Assembly: GCF_027922425.1 (NCBI RefSeq)
Contig: NZ_BSFQ01000001.1
Location: 428,966 to 492,965 of the forward strand
Direction of reading: 5' to 3'
Source: Pseudonocardia halophobica
GTDB lineage: Bacteria > Actinomycetota > Actinomycetes > Mycobacteriales > Pseudonocardiaceae
Length of the DNA: 64,000 nucleotides
Part shown: positions 35,008-43,214 of the stretch, piece by piece
Numbering within the stretch: position 1 is the stretch's first letter
Layout: each line of letters starts with the position of its first letter
Program-made: the position numbers and the translations under genes
Notes under the pieces: model-generated
What the model was told of the DNA's origin: nothing
Seen by the model: only the letters and a program-made list of their open reading frames with translations
Database searches by the model: none

Positions 35008-35558
35008 TTGACCTGCACCTCGTCCCCGACCTGCAGGTCGGCGAAGAACGCCTTGGCGTCCTCCAGGGACAGCTTCACGCAGCCGCCCGAGGGGGTGGTC
35101 TGGCCGCCCTGGTGGAAGGCGATCCCTCCCGGTGCGAAGAACACCGAGTAGGGCATCGGGGTGTTGTATTCCCGGCTCGTGTATTGCTCGGCCTTCCACT
35201 CGACCTTGAAGGTGCCGGTCGGGGTCGGGGTCTTCTCGTCGCCGTCGACGAACTTCACGGTGCGGGTCACCGCCCCGTCACGGATCAACCAGGCGTTGTG
35301 CGTGGCGAGGTCGACGCAGGCGCGCGCGGTGGTCGTGCACGGGGTGCCGGCGGCGATGTTGGCCGGCGTCGGGCCCGTCGGGGCGACATAGGGCGTCGGT
35401 CGGGTTGGCACGTTCGCAAGGGCGGCGCCCGCCGCGAGGGCGAGCGCGGCCGCGGAGGCGGCGACGACGGCCACGGTGGCCCGGAGTGGGCGGACCGAGC
35501 GGAAGGCGCTACGGCCGGACGGACGGGGGAGCTCGCGCTGCCAGCGGTGCTGGGCCAT
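35004..35558 (-). CDS. L,D-transpeptidase (YkuD family)
   Basis: A 184-residue exported enzyme. Signal anchor about 25-48 (ATVAVVAASAAALALAAGAAL), then a YkuD domain whose active site is His149 (IAFHQGG) and Cys160 in SGGCVKL. Such enzymes crosslink peptidoglycan 3-3 or attach proteins. The ATG at 35558 is chosen because GGAAG lies upstream; an ATG at 35585 is also in frame. It is the first gene of the leftward thiol/copper run, followed with a 4-base overlap. Confidence 0.85.
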   Translation of the reverse strand: MAQHRWQRELPRPSGRSAFRSVRPLRATVAVVAASAAALALAAGAALANVPTRPTPYVAPTGPTPANIAAGTPCTTTARACVDLATHNAWLIRDGAVTRTVKFVDGDEKTPTPTGTFKVEWKAEQYTSREYNTPMPYSVFFAPGGIAFHQGGQTTPSGGCVKLSLEDAKAFFADLQVGDEVQVK

Positions 35559-35705
35559 GGACACTTCTTCCTGGGCCAGGATCAACGAGGATCCGAGGGG
35601 TCGTCAGCTGCCGCGGCGGTTCCGGGCAGCTCGGCACACGACGCCGGTCGTTGGCGAACTTCTCCCGGCTACGAGGGGAGAGACGGCCGGGACCGGTGGG
35701 TCGGA

Positions 35706-36188
35706 TCAGCGCCGACTGACGCAGAGCTCCGTGCACAAGGCGGTCCCGCTGGCGGCCCCTGGCGCCATGGGAACGGCGGAGGAGGCGCAGGAGCGGGGGG
35801 ACCGCGGATCAGACCAGAACGGGTTGGCGGTCGCGGGCATCACCGCGTCCATGCCGCCGATCACGCGTGGCGGAGGCGTCGCAGAGTCCTCGTGCAGCGG
35901 CGTGCCGCCATCCGGGCAGGACGACCGGTCCTCCGGACGCCGCTCGTCCGCGACGCCCGGCTGGCCGATCGCCAGCCTCGAGGTCTCGCCCAATGTCGCA
36001 GAGGCGTCCGACGACTCGGCGTACTCGGTGGGCACTCCCGTGGCTGCCGCCGTGGACGACACTGCCAGGACTGGCGCCAGGACCTCGTCCGACCTGTGAT
36101 TCTCCGAAGCACAGTGCGCGACGAGCGCGATGAGCATCAGGGCCAGGGTGAGGACAGTATGCCGCCAGCGGCCGACCACCGTCCTCAC
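35706..36188 (-). CDS. Small exported protein ending in LCVSR (family A)
   Basis: A 160-residue protein with one N-terminal helix (TVLTLALMLIALVAH, about 11-25), then a low-complexity polar region with CPDGGTPLHED and a Cys-containing end SCASS...LCTELCVSRR. It shares the CPxxxxPLHE element and the terminal LCVSR motif with the exported protein at 40440-40871, and the terminal LCVxR with that at 51476-51901. The role is unknown; a metal-binding or anchored envelope protein is possible because of the Cys/His residues and the metal-transport neighbours. Start GTG 36188 is a choice by length. Confidence 0.5.
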   Translation of the reverse strand: MRTVVGRWRHTVLTLALMLIALVAHCASENHRSDEVLAPVLAVSSTAAATGVPTEYAESSDASATLGETSRLAIGQPGVADERRPEDRSSCPDGGTPLHEDSATPPPRVIGGMDAVMPATANPFWSDPRSPRSCASSAVPMAPGAASGTALCTELCVSRR

Positions 36189-36437
36189 CTACCTCCACCT
36201 CTCCGACGCGCCGCGGGGCGTGCCGCGCACCCCCAGCAGCTGCTCCTGCAGGCTACTCATCGCGGCCGAAACGCCCCGAACTGCCCGATCGGCACAGACT
36301 CGGCAGAAGGCAGCACCTCTCGACGTAACGATCGAACGCCGCGTAGGAGACGGGCTTGATGCGCTGACTGCTCGTGGTCCGACGTTGACCGGCAACGCTG
36401 AGCGTCACATCTCGAAGCATCGGCTATCGAGAACTAT

Positions 36438-36462
36438 TAGCCGCGTCTACAGTCGCGGGCTA
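36438..36462. promoter_or_regulatory. Imperfect inverted repeat at the NRAMP gene start
   Basis: TAGCCGCG (36438-36445) and CGCGGGCTA (36454-36462) are an imperfect dyad whose right arm overlaps the ATG. A metal-responsive repressor bound here would block initiation; this is inference only. Confidence 0.35.
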
Positions 36463-37847
36463 TGGATGATGCCGGGGGCGGCGACCTGCCGACGGAGTCG
36501 CTGGACGCGTCGAGGGGGCCCAGTTCCCGGCGCGCGTCCGGATCGAGCACCGACGACGGCCGGACAAGCTCTGGTGCATCGGGAATGCCAGCGGCCGACG
36601 GCGCAGCGACGGGATCCTTGTCCCTGCCCCGGACCGGGAGACTGCGCGCCGGTGTACTGGTCGCGGGTCCGGCCTTTGTCGCCGCCATTGCGTACATCGA
36701 TCCGGGCAACTTCGCGACGAACTTCGCCGCCGGATCGCAGTACGGCTACCTGCTGCTGTGGGTGATCTTCGCCGCGAACCTGCTGGCCATGCTCATCCAG
36801 TCGCTGTCGGCGAAGCTGGGTCTGGCCAGTGGGCGCAATCTCGCGGAGCACTGCCGGGCGCAGTTCCCCCGCCCTGTGAGTTGGGGAATGTGGGTCCAGG
36901 CCGAGATCGTCGCCGTGGCGACGGACCTGGCGGAGGTGCTGGGCGGGGCGATTGCGCTGCAACTGCTCTTCGGCGTCCCGCTGTTCACCGGTGGCGTGAT
37001 CACGGGCATCGTGGCTTTCGGGTTGCTCGCGCTGCAGACCCGCGGCCACCGGCCCTTCGAACGCGCCGTGATCGGGCTGTTCCTGGTGGTGCTCACTGGG
37101 CTGTTCGCCACGTTGTGGCAGGTGGATGTGTCGGCCGGGGGTGCGGCGGAGGGTCTCGTGCCAGGCTTCGAAGGAACCGACAGCGTCCTGCTCGCCACGG
37201 GCATTCTTGGGGCGACGGTGATGCCGCACGTGATCTACCTGCACTCGGCGTTGACCCAGCGACGGCTGAGGGCGGCGGGCCCGCGGGAGCAGGCGTTCAT
37301 CATCCGGGCCACCCGGGTCGACGTCCTGCTCGGAATGGGCACGGCTGGGGTGGTCAACGCGTCGATGTTGCTCGTGGCCGCGGCTGTTTTCGCCGGCTCC
37401 GCCCTGTCGGGCACCGACACGCTCGACGGGGTGTTTGAGGGCCTCGGTACAGCAGTCGGCCCGTGGGCCGCCCTGGGGTTCGCGATCGCGCTGCTGGCAT
37501 CGGGATTCGCGTCGTCCGGCGTCGGCACCTACGCAGGTCAGGTGGTGATGCAGGGCTTCATCCACCGACGCATCCCCCTGCTCCTCCGACGGGCGCTGAC
37601 CTTGGCGCCGGCCCTCGTGGTCCTCGCCGTCGGGGTCGAGCCGACCCAGGCGCTGGTGTGGTCCCAGGTCGTGCTCTCCTTCGGCATTCCGTTCGCGCTG
37701 GTGCCGCTCGTGATGTTCACCCGTCGACGGGACATTATGGGACCCCTGGTCAACCACCGCGTCACCACGGCGGCGGCGGTTCTGACCGCCACGCTGATCA
37801 TCGGGCTCAACGTGTTTCTGCTCGGCGAACTTCTGGTTCCCGGCTGA
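36462..37847 (+). CDS. mntH: NRAMP-family divalent metal transporter
   Basis: A 461-residue proton-coupled Mn/Fe importer of the NRAMP family. The metal-binding DPGN motif lies in helix 1 (AAIAYIDPGNFATN) and the second metal-site helix 6 has GATVMPHVIYLHSA. Eleven helices can be counted. Residues 1-55 are a polar, Ser/Gly-rich extension longer than usual, so a later start (ATG near 36586) is possible. It is divergent from the small exported protein gene and convergent with the cation diffusion facilitator, 15 bases apart. Confidence 0.9.
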   Translation: MDDAGGGDLPTESLDASRGPSSRRASGSSTDDGRTSSGASGMPAADGAATGSLSLPRTGRLRAGVLVAGPAFVAAIAYIDPGNFATNFAAGSQYGYLLLWVIFAANLLAMLIQSLSAKLGLASGRNLAEHCRAQFPRPVSWGMWVQAEIVAVATDLAEVLGGAIALQLLFGVPLFTGGVITGIVAFGLLALQTRGHRPFERAVIGLFLVVLTGLFATLWQVDVSAGGAAEGLVPGFEGTDSVLLATGILGATVMPHVIYLHSALTQRRLRAAGPREQAFIIRATRVDVLLGMGTAGVVNASMLLVAAAVFAGSALSGTDTLDGVFEGLGTAVGPWAALGFAIALLASGFASSGVGTYAGQVVMQGFIHRRIPLLLRRALTLAPALVVLAVGVEPTQALVWSQVVLSFGIPFALVPLVMFTRRRDIMGPLVNHRVTTAAAVLTATLIIGLNVFLLGELLVPG

Positions 37848-37862
37848 TGATCGACGCACTGT

Positions 37863-38780
37863 TCACCACTGCCGCTCGCAACTGGCGGCAGAGCGGTCGT
37901 CCTCGATCTGCACGGTGACGTGGTCGAGGCCGTAGCCGCGGTGCAGCACGTCGCGGCTGCTGGCGAGAACGGCCTCCCGCTCGCCCGGTGCGGCCCGCAG
38001 GTGGACTGAGCCGACCTCCATCCCGCTGGTCAGCGTCCACACGTGCACGTCGTGGATGTCCCGCGCCCCCGGCACGGCTGCGAGATCACCCTGCAGGGCG
38101 GAGACATCGATATGAGCCGGCGCGACCTGTAGCAGGATGCGCAACGCGTCGCGGCCGAGCTTCCAGGTCCTCGGCAGCACGAACAGCCCGATGGCGACCG
38201 CGACCACGGGGTCGGCATACCGCCACCCGAACGCCACCGTCACAGCACCGGCGACCAGGACCCCGACGGAGCCCAACGTGTCCGCCAGCACCTCGAGATA
38301 GGCGGCACGCACGTTCAAGCTCTCCTTGGCGCCCTGTCGCAGTAGCAGGAACACGACCAGATTGGCGCCCAGGCCGAACAGCGAGGCCGCCAGCATGACC
38401 GTGCCCGGGACCTCCGGGGGTTCCTCGAGCCGGTCGAACGCCTCGACAAGGATCCAGCCGGCCACCCCGAACAGCAGCACTGCATTGGCCAGCGCCGCGA
38501 GCACTTCCGCCCGGTACACCCCGAACGTCCGCTGCGGTGACCGCCGCGAGGTGGCCTCTCGCCGGGCAGCCAGGATCGCGGCCAGCGCCATCGACATCCC
38601 GAGCACGTCGGTCAGCACGTGGCCGGCATCCGACAGCAGGGCGAGTGATCCGCTCGCGAGACCGGCTGCCACTTCGACGGTCAACGCGACGACGAGAACG
38701 CCGAGTCCGACCCCGAGCCGGCGCACGTAACGTCCCGAGTTGCTCTGCGGCTGCACTCCGTGACCATGTCCCGCTCCCAT
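37863..38780 (-). CDS. Cation diffusion facilitator (CzcD-like metal efflux)
   Basis: A 305-residue zinc/cobalt/cadmium-proton antiporter of the CDF family. N-terminal His-rich GAGHGHG, helix 2 metal ligands in LLSDAGHVLTD and helix 5 ligands in EVLADTLGS, then a C-terminal cytoplasmic domain with DIHDVHVWTLTSG. The ATG at 38780 follows an operator-like box 8 bases upstream that is shared with two other genes in the window. A second CDF lies at 47505. Confidence 0.9.
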   Translation of the reverse strand: MGAGHGHGVQPQSNSGRYVRRLGVGLGVLVVALTVEVAAGLASGSLALLSDAGHVLTDVLGMSMALAAILAARREATSRRSPQRTFGVYRAEVLAALANAVLLFGVAGWILVEAFDRLEEPPEVPGTVMLAASLFGLGANLVVFLLLRQGAKESLNVRAAYLEVLADTLGSVGVLVAGAVTVAFGWRYADPVVAVAIGLFVLPRTWKLGRDALRILLQVAPAHIDVSALQGDLAAVPGARDIHDVHVWTLTSGMEVGSVHLRAAPGEREAVLASSRDVLHRGYGLDHVTVQIEDDRSAASCERQW

Positions 38781-38787
38781 GCGGACA

Positions 38788-38816
38788 ACATATAAACACA
38801 TTCGCATACATGCAAG
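38788..38816 (-). promoter_or_regulatory. Shared operator-like box, copy A
   Basis: A 29-bp AT-richer element immediately before the CDF start. It aligns without gaps with boxes at 47021-47049 and 48485-48513; shared core (plus strand) CATATA...CAT-CGCAT...TGCAAG. The AT-rich stretch and ATGCGCAT-like core resemble operators of ArsR/SmtB metal sensors. Confidence 0.6.
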
Positions 38817-39033
38817 TAGTTGGCGGGGTCTGGGGCGAGTGGCGGTGATGTGCTCGGGAGGTGGACGCGGTGATGAACTCTGGCTGAGCCACCCGATACG
38901 AAGGCAGTAGGCCAGCACCACGCCGCAGTTGGCAAAGAAGGCGAGGCCGAGCGCCGCACTCACCGGCGACACCTCGGCCGAGTGCCTCCAGTGACGGCGA
39001 CGCGGCGACCGCCTGCCGGCGCGCGGACGGCGG

Positions 39034-39708
39034 TCACAGCGGAACGAATGCGCCGACGCCGGCGTCGTAGGTGGTCACGGAGCCCTCGGTGAGGTCGTAG
39101 TACCAGCCGTGGAGCTCGACCCGGCCAGTGGCGAGGCCGTCGGCGATCGCCGGGTGGGTGCGCAGCGCACCGAGTTGGTGGAGAACGTGCCCGTAGCCCG
39201 CGCGGTGACGTCCGGCGCCGCGGACGGTGGTGCGCGGTCCGACGAAGCGGACGCCGTCTGGGCCGTAGTCGCTCTGCAGTGGCAGCGGTGCACGGTCGAT
39301 CGTCGCGGCCAGGGCATCTTCCGGGACGCCGTCGGCCACCTGGCCGGCGAGCCAGTCCGCCGTCGCGGGAAGCTCGGGCAGGACTTTCCCGGCGAGGGCG
39401 TCGCAGTCGGAGTGTCCGCACACGATCACGTGTCGTACGCCGAGGTGGCGGATGGCGTACTCGACGGTGGCGGCCTCCGCTGAAGGGCAGGTGGCGTCGA
39501 AGGTGGGGATGCGGCAGCCGATCGACCGCAACTCGCAGAGTTCGCCAGGGGTGGTCGCGGTGATCGCGCCGGGGACGATGCGCGAGTCCGAGCAGGTGAT
39601 GAACAGGGCGACGGGGCGCACGGACCGCGCCGCGGCATCGACGGGCATCGCCAGCAGACGCGACCGCCGCCGGACCGCACTGCGGAGATCGTCGAAACGT
39701 GTGCTCAT
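39034..39708 (-). CDS. Beta-class carbonic anhydrase
   Basis: A 224-residue enzyme interconverting CO2 and bicarbonate. Zinc ligands Cys39 (with CSDSR, Asp41-Arg43 pair), His99 and Cys102 (GHSDC) are all present. The ATG at 39708 overlaps the stop of the upstream membrane protein gene, so the two are co-transcribed. The C-terminus keeps HGWYYDLTEGSVTTYD, typical of the family. Confidence 0.93.
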   Translation of the reverse strand: MSTRFDDLRSAVRRRSRLLAMPVDAAARSVRPVALFITCSDSRIVPGAITATTPGELCELRSIGCRIPTFDATCPSAEAATVEYAIRHLGVRHVIVCGHSDCDALAGKVLPELPATADWLAGQVADGVPEDALAATIDRAPLPLQSDYGPDGVRFVGPRTTVRGAGRHRAGYGHVLHQLGALRTHPAIADGLATGRVELHGWYYDLTEGSVTTYDAGVGAFVPL

Positions 39709-40247
39709 CGGGACCACCCCACCGGTCGGGTCGCCGAAGGGGAGTCGTCGAGAGCGACGTCACCGGCGGAGGGGGCGGCCAGGCGGACCCGGGCCGGGAG
39801 GGTCAGGGCGAGCACCGTGCAGCGACCTAGCACCAGGTCCGCGGCGGTGGCGGCGACGCCCCACAGGCCAGCCCACGTGGAGAACCCGATGTCCTCGCGC
39901 AGCAGAGCCACCCCGCCCAGGGTCACGTAGACACCGAGCCCGGTCGCCGCACGTGTCGATACGACCCTCTGCAGGAGCCGGTTCCTTTCGCCGGGGAGGA
40001 AGACCGTGGCGGCCGCGACGAGGCCGGGCAGCACCGCCGCGCCGACCGCGGCGAGCCAGGCCGGCGGAGGGATCGTCGCGACCAGGCCGGCGTGTACCGC
40101 GACGGTCGACACCGCGACTAGCGCGATACCGCTGGTCCAGTACCTGCTGTCGAGGTCGCCACGGCGCAGAGCGGACGCGATTCGTCCGATTGCTGGGCCG
40201 CCGTGGGCAGGGGTGGTCGAACGGCCGGTGAGTGTGCGGGTGCTCAT
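39705..40247 (-). CDS. Membrane protein co-transcribed with carbonic anhydrase
   Basis: A 180-residue protein with four hydrophobic helices (GIALVAVSTVAVHAGLVA; LAAVGAAVLPGLVAAATV; ATGLGVYVTLGGVAL; GLWGVAATAADLVLGR). No family is recognised. Its stop overlaps the carbonic anhydrase start by 4 bases; it might be a partner for bicarbonate or a generic integral protein. Confidence 0.6.
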   Translation of the reverse strand: MSTRTLTGRSTTPAHGGPAIGRIASALRRGDLDSRYWTSGIALVAVSTVAVHAGLVATIPPPAWLAAVGAAVLPGLVAAATVFLPGERNRLLQRVVSTRAATGLGVYVTLGGVALLREDIGFSTWAGLWGVAATAADLVLGRCTVLALTLPARVRLAAPSAGDVALDDSPSATRPVGWSR

Positions 40248-40439
40248 GTGCGCTCCATGCGAAGGTCGGATCGTGGGTCGACGTGCAGCACTGCGCCCGC
40301 GCCGGCGAGACCCCTGAGTGCCGGCATGCACGTGTGTCAGGCCGACGATGACCCGGCTGTGAGCTGAGACTCAGCAAGAGCCGGTCCTGGCGCAGGTGGC
40401 AGATGCGAGCGGTCGCCGCGGCGAAGGCGCCGCAAGCGA

Positions 40440-40871
40440 TCAGGTCCGACTCACACAAAGAAGAGTGCAGCGCTGGGCGCCGCCGGTGTCGATAGCGCAG
40501 TGGCTGGTCGTCCTCGTCGCGGCGGGCAGAGCTTGGGCGTAGGCCTGCCCATCGATCAGCGCGTCGGGCAGAACACCGAGGAGGCGGTCGTCGCTCACCG
40601 ACCGTGAAGCGTCGGGCGCTGCGGCCTCGTGCAGCGGAGCATGCGGACGCGGACACTCCGGCAGTTGACCGTCGCCGGCCGCCGTGCCGATCTCGATCGC
40701 CCCAAGCTCCACGAGTGGTGCGGCCGGGGTTGCGGTCGCGGCGCCAGACACCGCCTCCGTGGTCGCGGAAGCCTCAATCCCGCGGGCCGGATCCTCGGCG
40801 AGAACGTGGGCGGTGAGACCAGTGACCAGCAGGAACAAGAGGATCAGGCGTCGAACGACCGCCTGTCTCAT
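40440..40871 (-). CDS. Small exported protein ending in LCVSRT (family A)
   Basis: A 143-residue exported protein: basic start MRQAVVRR, helix ILLFLLVTGLTAHVLA with likely cleavage after VLA, an acidic Ala/Thr-rich region, CPRPHAPLHEAA, and the end CAIDTGGAQRCTLLCVSRT. It shares the CPxxxxPLHE block and the terminal LCVSR with 35706-36188. The function is unknown. Confidence 0.55.
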   Translation of the reverse strand: MRQAVVRRLILLFLLVTGLTAHVLAEDPARGIEASATTEAVSGAATATPAAPLVELGAIEIGTAAGDGQLPECPRPHAPLHEAAAPDASRSVSDDRLLGVLPDALIDGQAYAQALPAATRTTSHCAIDTGGAQRCTLLCVSRT

Positions 40872-41108
40872 CCTGTCCACCCCCGCTCGTCGAGCCGCGA
40901 AGCCCGGTCGGCCCGGGTAGGCCCGGCGCGGTATGCGAGCCAGGCTACCCAGGCTGTGACGCCCGCGGCTCACTGGTCTCTGCCCGCCTGATCCGAAGCC
41001 ACTCGCTTGAGCGGGCGATCGCAGGCGTCCCCGTCCGCCGGGAGCTGCCGTTGACAGAGCGTGAACGACCGGTGGTCGTCCGATCCCGACCGCGGAGGAG
41101 CCGGGCCC

Positions 41109-42029
41109 ATGTTTCGTGCGGTATGTCGGATCTCGACGGCCGCCGTGCTCCCCGGGGCGGTCGCCGCCGGCCGCTCGTGGCCCTCCCCCGAAAGGACGTC
41201 TCGTGCATCGATCGTCGACTCGCCGAATCGACGACCCTCCCGGTCGTCGACGGCGGCAAGGCGGCTGAGGTTCGTGGGACGCCATCGGCGCAGCAGCGGC
41301 GTCGGGCGTCACCTAGCCTCAGTCACGACCGGCGCGGTCGCAGTGGCCGTGCCCTCGATCATGCCGGTCGTGCCCACCGCGGCCATTCCGGACCCGAACC
41401 CCTGGTCGCCGGTCGCGATGACGGTCGCATCCGAGCGGCACGAGCCGACTCCCCAGACCTCGGCGGTCCCGCGCGTCGAGAATCCTGCGGTGGCCATGCG
41501 CGCCGAGTCCCACGACCCGGACGACGTGCGATCACTCGACAAGGCCGCGCGCCTCGCCGACGAGATCGCGAGCCTTGCCGCCGCACGGGCGCGGGCCACG
41601 GCAGCCGGGGCCACCGCCCCCTCCGTCGGCCGCGACGGTCGGGTCTACGTGTCACCGACCGTCGGTCGGCTGACCTCGGGCGCCGGCCCGCGGTGGGGCG
41701 CGACCCACTACGGTCTGGACATCGCCAACCAAATCGGCACCCCCATCTTCGCCGTCGCCGACGGCACGGTCGTCGAGGCCGGCCCTGCGTCCGGGTTCGG
41801 GCTGTGGGTGCGAGTCCGGCACTCGGACGGCACGATCAGCGTCTACGGCCACATCGACCGCAGCCTGGTCCGCGCCGGTCAGCAGGTGCGCGCCGGTGAC
41901 CGCATCGCGCTAATGGGCAACCGGGGCCAGTCGACAGGGCCACACCTCCACCTGGAGATCTGGTCTCCCTCGGGGGCGAAGGTTGACCCGCAGGCCTGGC
42001 TCTCCCGCCGCGGGGTCGCGGTCCGGTGA
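41109..42029 (+). CDS. M23-family peptidase (LytM-like endopeptidase)
   Basis: A 306-residue protein. After an Arg/Ser-rich N-terminus of about 75 residues and a hydrophobic stretch (VTTGAVAVAVPSIMPVVP) comes an M23 domain: HYGLDIA and HLHLEIW carry the zinc ligands, with YGHIDRSLVRAGQQVRAGD between them. It cuts peptide crossbridges in peptidoglycan. The start ATG 41109 is chosen for the GGAGGAG ribosome site 8 bases upstream; a GTG at 41061 is also in frame. Confidence 0.82.
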   Translation: MFRAVCRISTAAVLPGAVAAGRSWPSPERTSRASIVDSPNRRPSRSSTAARRLRFVGRHRRSSGVGRHLASVTTGAVAVAVPSIMPVVPTAAIPDPNPWSPVAMTVASERHEPTPQTSAVPRVENPAVAMRAESHDPDDVRSLDKAARLADEIASLAAARARATAAGATAPSVGRDGRVYVSPTVGRLTSGAGPRWGATHYGLDIANQIGTPIFAVADGTVVEAGPASGFGLWVRVRHSDGTISVYGHIDRSLVRAGQQVRAGDRIALMGNRGQSTGPHLHLEIWSPSGAKVDPQAWLSRRGVAVR

Positions 42030-42167
42030 TCCAGGTGACCGCCGGACGAGTGCCCCGGGCGTCGACAAGGAGGCGGTCCGGATTACCGTGCTCTGAGACG
42101 CCCTTTGCTCGGTGAACCAGTTCGCCGATCTCCGCTCGGCGCGTCGGCAGCGAGGAGGTGTGGCCCC

Positions 42168-42563
42168 ATGTCGCAAGCGTCCGCTTCGCGACCGCGAGAT
42201 CGGCGTGTGCTCGCGCTCGCCACCTCGCTCCTTCTCGTCGGCCTGAGTGTTGTGTGCGCCGCCGTGCTCGCCGTCTCCGGCTCGTTCGGCACCGCAACCG
42301 GGAGTGCAGCTCCTCCCGTTGCTCCCGGCGGTCACCACGTCGTGCACGACGTGCATTGCGAGTCCTTCACCGGGGCGGAGGCCGCCGCCGCGGTGCACCG
42401 CAGCCCAGCTGACCACCCGCCGTTCGCCGCAGGGCCCGGTGTGTCCGGCAACCTCCCCACGGACCGCACCCAAGCCGCTTCCGCCGGTTGCGCTGCGAAC
42501 AACCGCTCCCCAGCAACCCCTGGACGAGAAGTCCTGCTCGCCGGCGGCGTGAACCGGAACTGA
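42168..42563 (+). CDS. Small membrane-anchored or exported protein
   Basis: A 131-residue protein with a basic start, one helix about 14-38 (VLALATSLLLVGLSVVCAAVL) and a polar region with a His-rich GGHHVVHDVHCESF stretch that could bind metal. The ATG follows GGAGG. No family recognised. It is separated by 162 bases from the CtaG operon on the same strand. Confidence 0.5.
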   Translation: MSQASASRPRDRRVLALATSLLLVGLSVVCAAVLAVSGSFGTATGSAAPPVAPGGHHVVHDVHCESFTGAEAAAAVHRSPADHPPFAAGPGVSGNLPTDRTQAASAGCAANNRSPATPGREVLLAGGVNRN

Positions 42564-42725
42564 TCCGGAATCGGCACCGCAGGTCGCCGTGAGCACCGCT
42601 CCGCGACCGAGCGATCCCTCACCGCTGATCTCCTGTCCTGCCTGGCGGAGCCCTGCACTTCGCCTCCCGACCCGGGCAGCCGTCATCGCTCGCCCGGGTT
42701 GGCGCGCCGCATCGAAACGAGCCTC

Positions 42726-43214
42726 ATGCGCCCGACCCCGCTCATGACACCCACCCCGTTCTCGGGTCCCGCCCTGCTGACTCCACCGGCACCACCGGCA
42801 CCACCGGCACCACCGGCACCACCTGCGCCGCCGGCGGTGCCCGCCACGCCGGCCTCGGCCCCGGCGTTAGACCCAACCGTGGACGTGTCGCCCTGGCCGA
42901 TCCTCAGCGTGATCGCCGCGGTCATCGTGCTTTGTCTGCTGATCGCGTGGGCCCAGTCCACCGCGCCGGAGCGTCGTTTTCGCCGTGCAGCGCCGGAACC
43001 GACCCAAGCCGCCGAGTCCGAGGAGCGGAGCCAGGACAACGAGGACAGCAGACCTTCCGCCGGACCAGCCGCCGCGGAACCCACGGCGGTCTCCGACCCC
43101 GGTGACGGTTCGGCCGCCGGGACGGACACCGCGACGGCACCCACAGAGGCGGGAACGGAGGGGGCGCCAGAGGGCGCTCGGCTCGATGAGGAGCCAGGGA
43201 GCCCTTCCCGATGA
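42726..43214 (+). CDS. Proline-rich single-pass membrane protein
   Basis: A 162-residue protein. An N-terminal Pro/Ala block (PPAPPAPPAPPAPPA) encoded by a 9-base tandem repeat is followed by one helix (WPILSVIAAVIVLCLLIAW) and a Glu/Pro-rich tail. It is upstream of CtaG with a 4-base stop-start overlap, so it belongs to the copper operon, possibly as a spacer or adaptor. The start is ATG 42726; a TTG at 42699 is less likely. Confidence 0.6.
   Translation: MRPTPLMTPTPFSGPALLTPPAPPAPPAPPAPPAPPAVPATPASAPALDPTVDVSPWPILSVIAAVIVLCLLIAWAQSTAPERRFRRAAPEPTQAAESEERSQDNEDSRPSAGPAAAEPTAVSDPGDGSAAGTDTATAPTEAGTEGAPEGARLDEEPGSPSR
42783..42818 (+). repeat. Four perfect 9-bp tandem repeats
   Basis: CCACCGGCA is repeated four times head to tail and then decays. 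It encodes the Pro-Pro-Ala block of the membrane protein and is a slippage-prone site. Confidence 0.85.
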
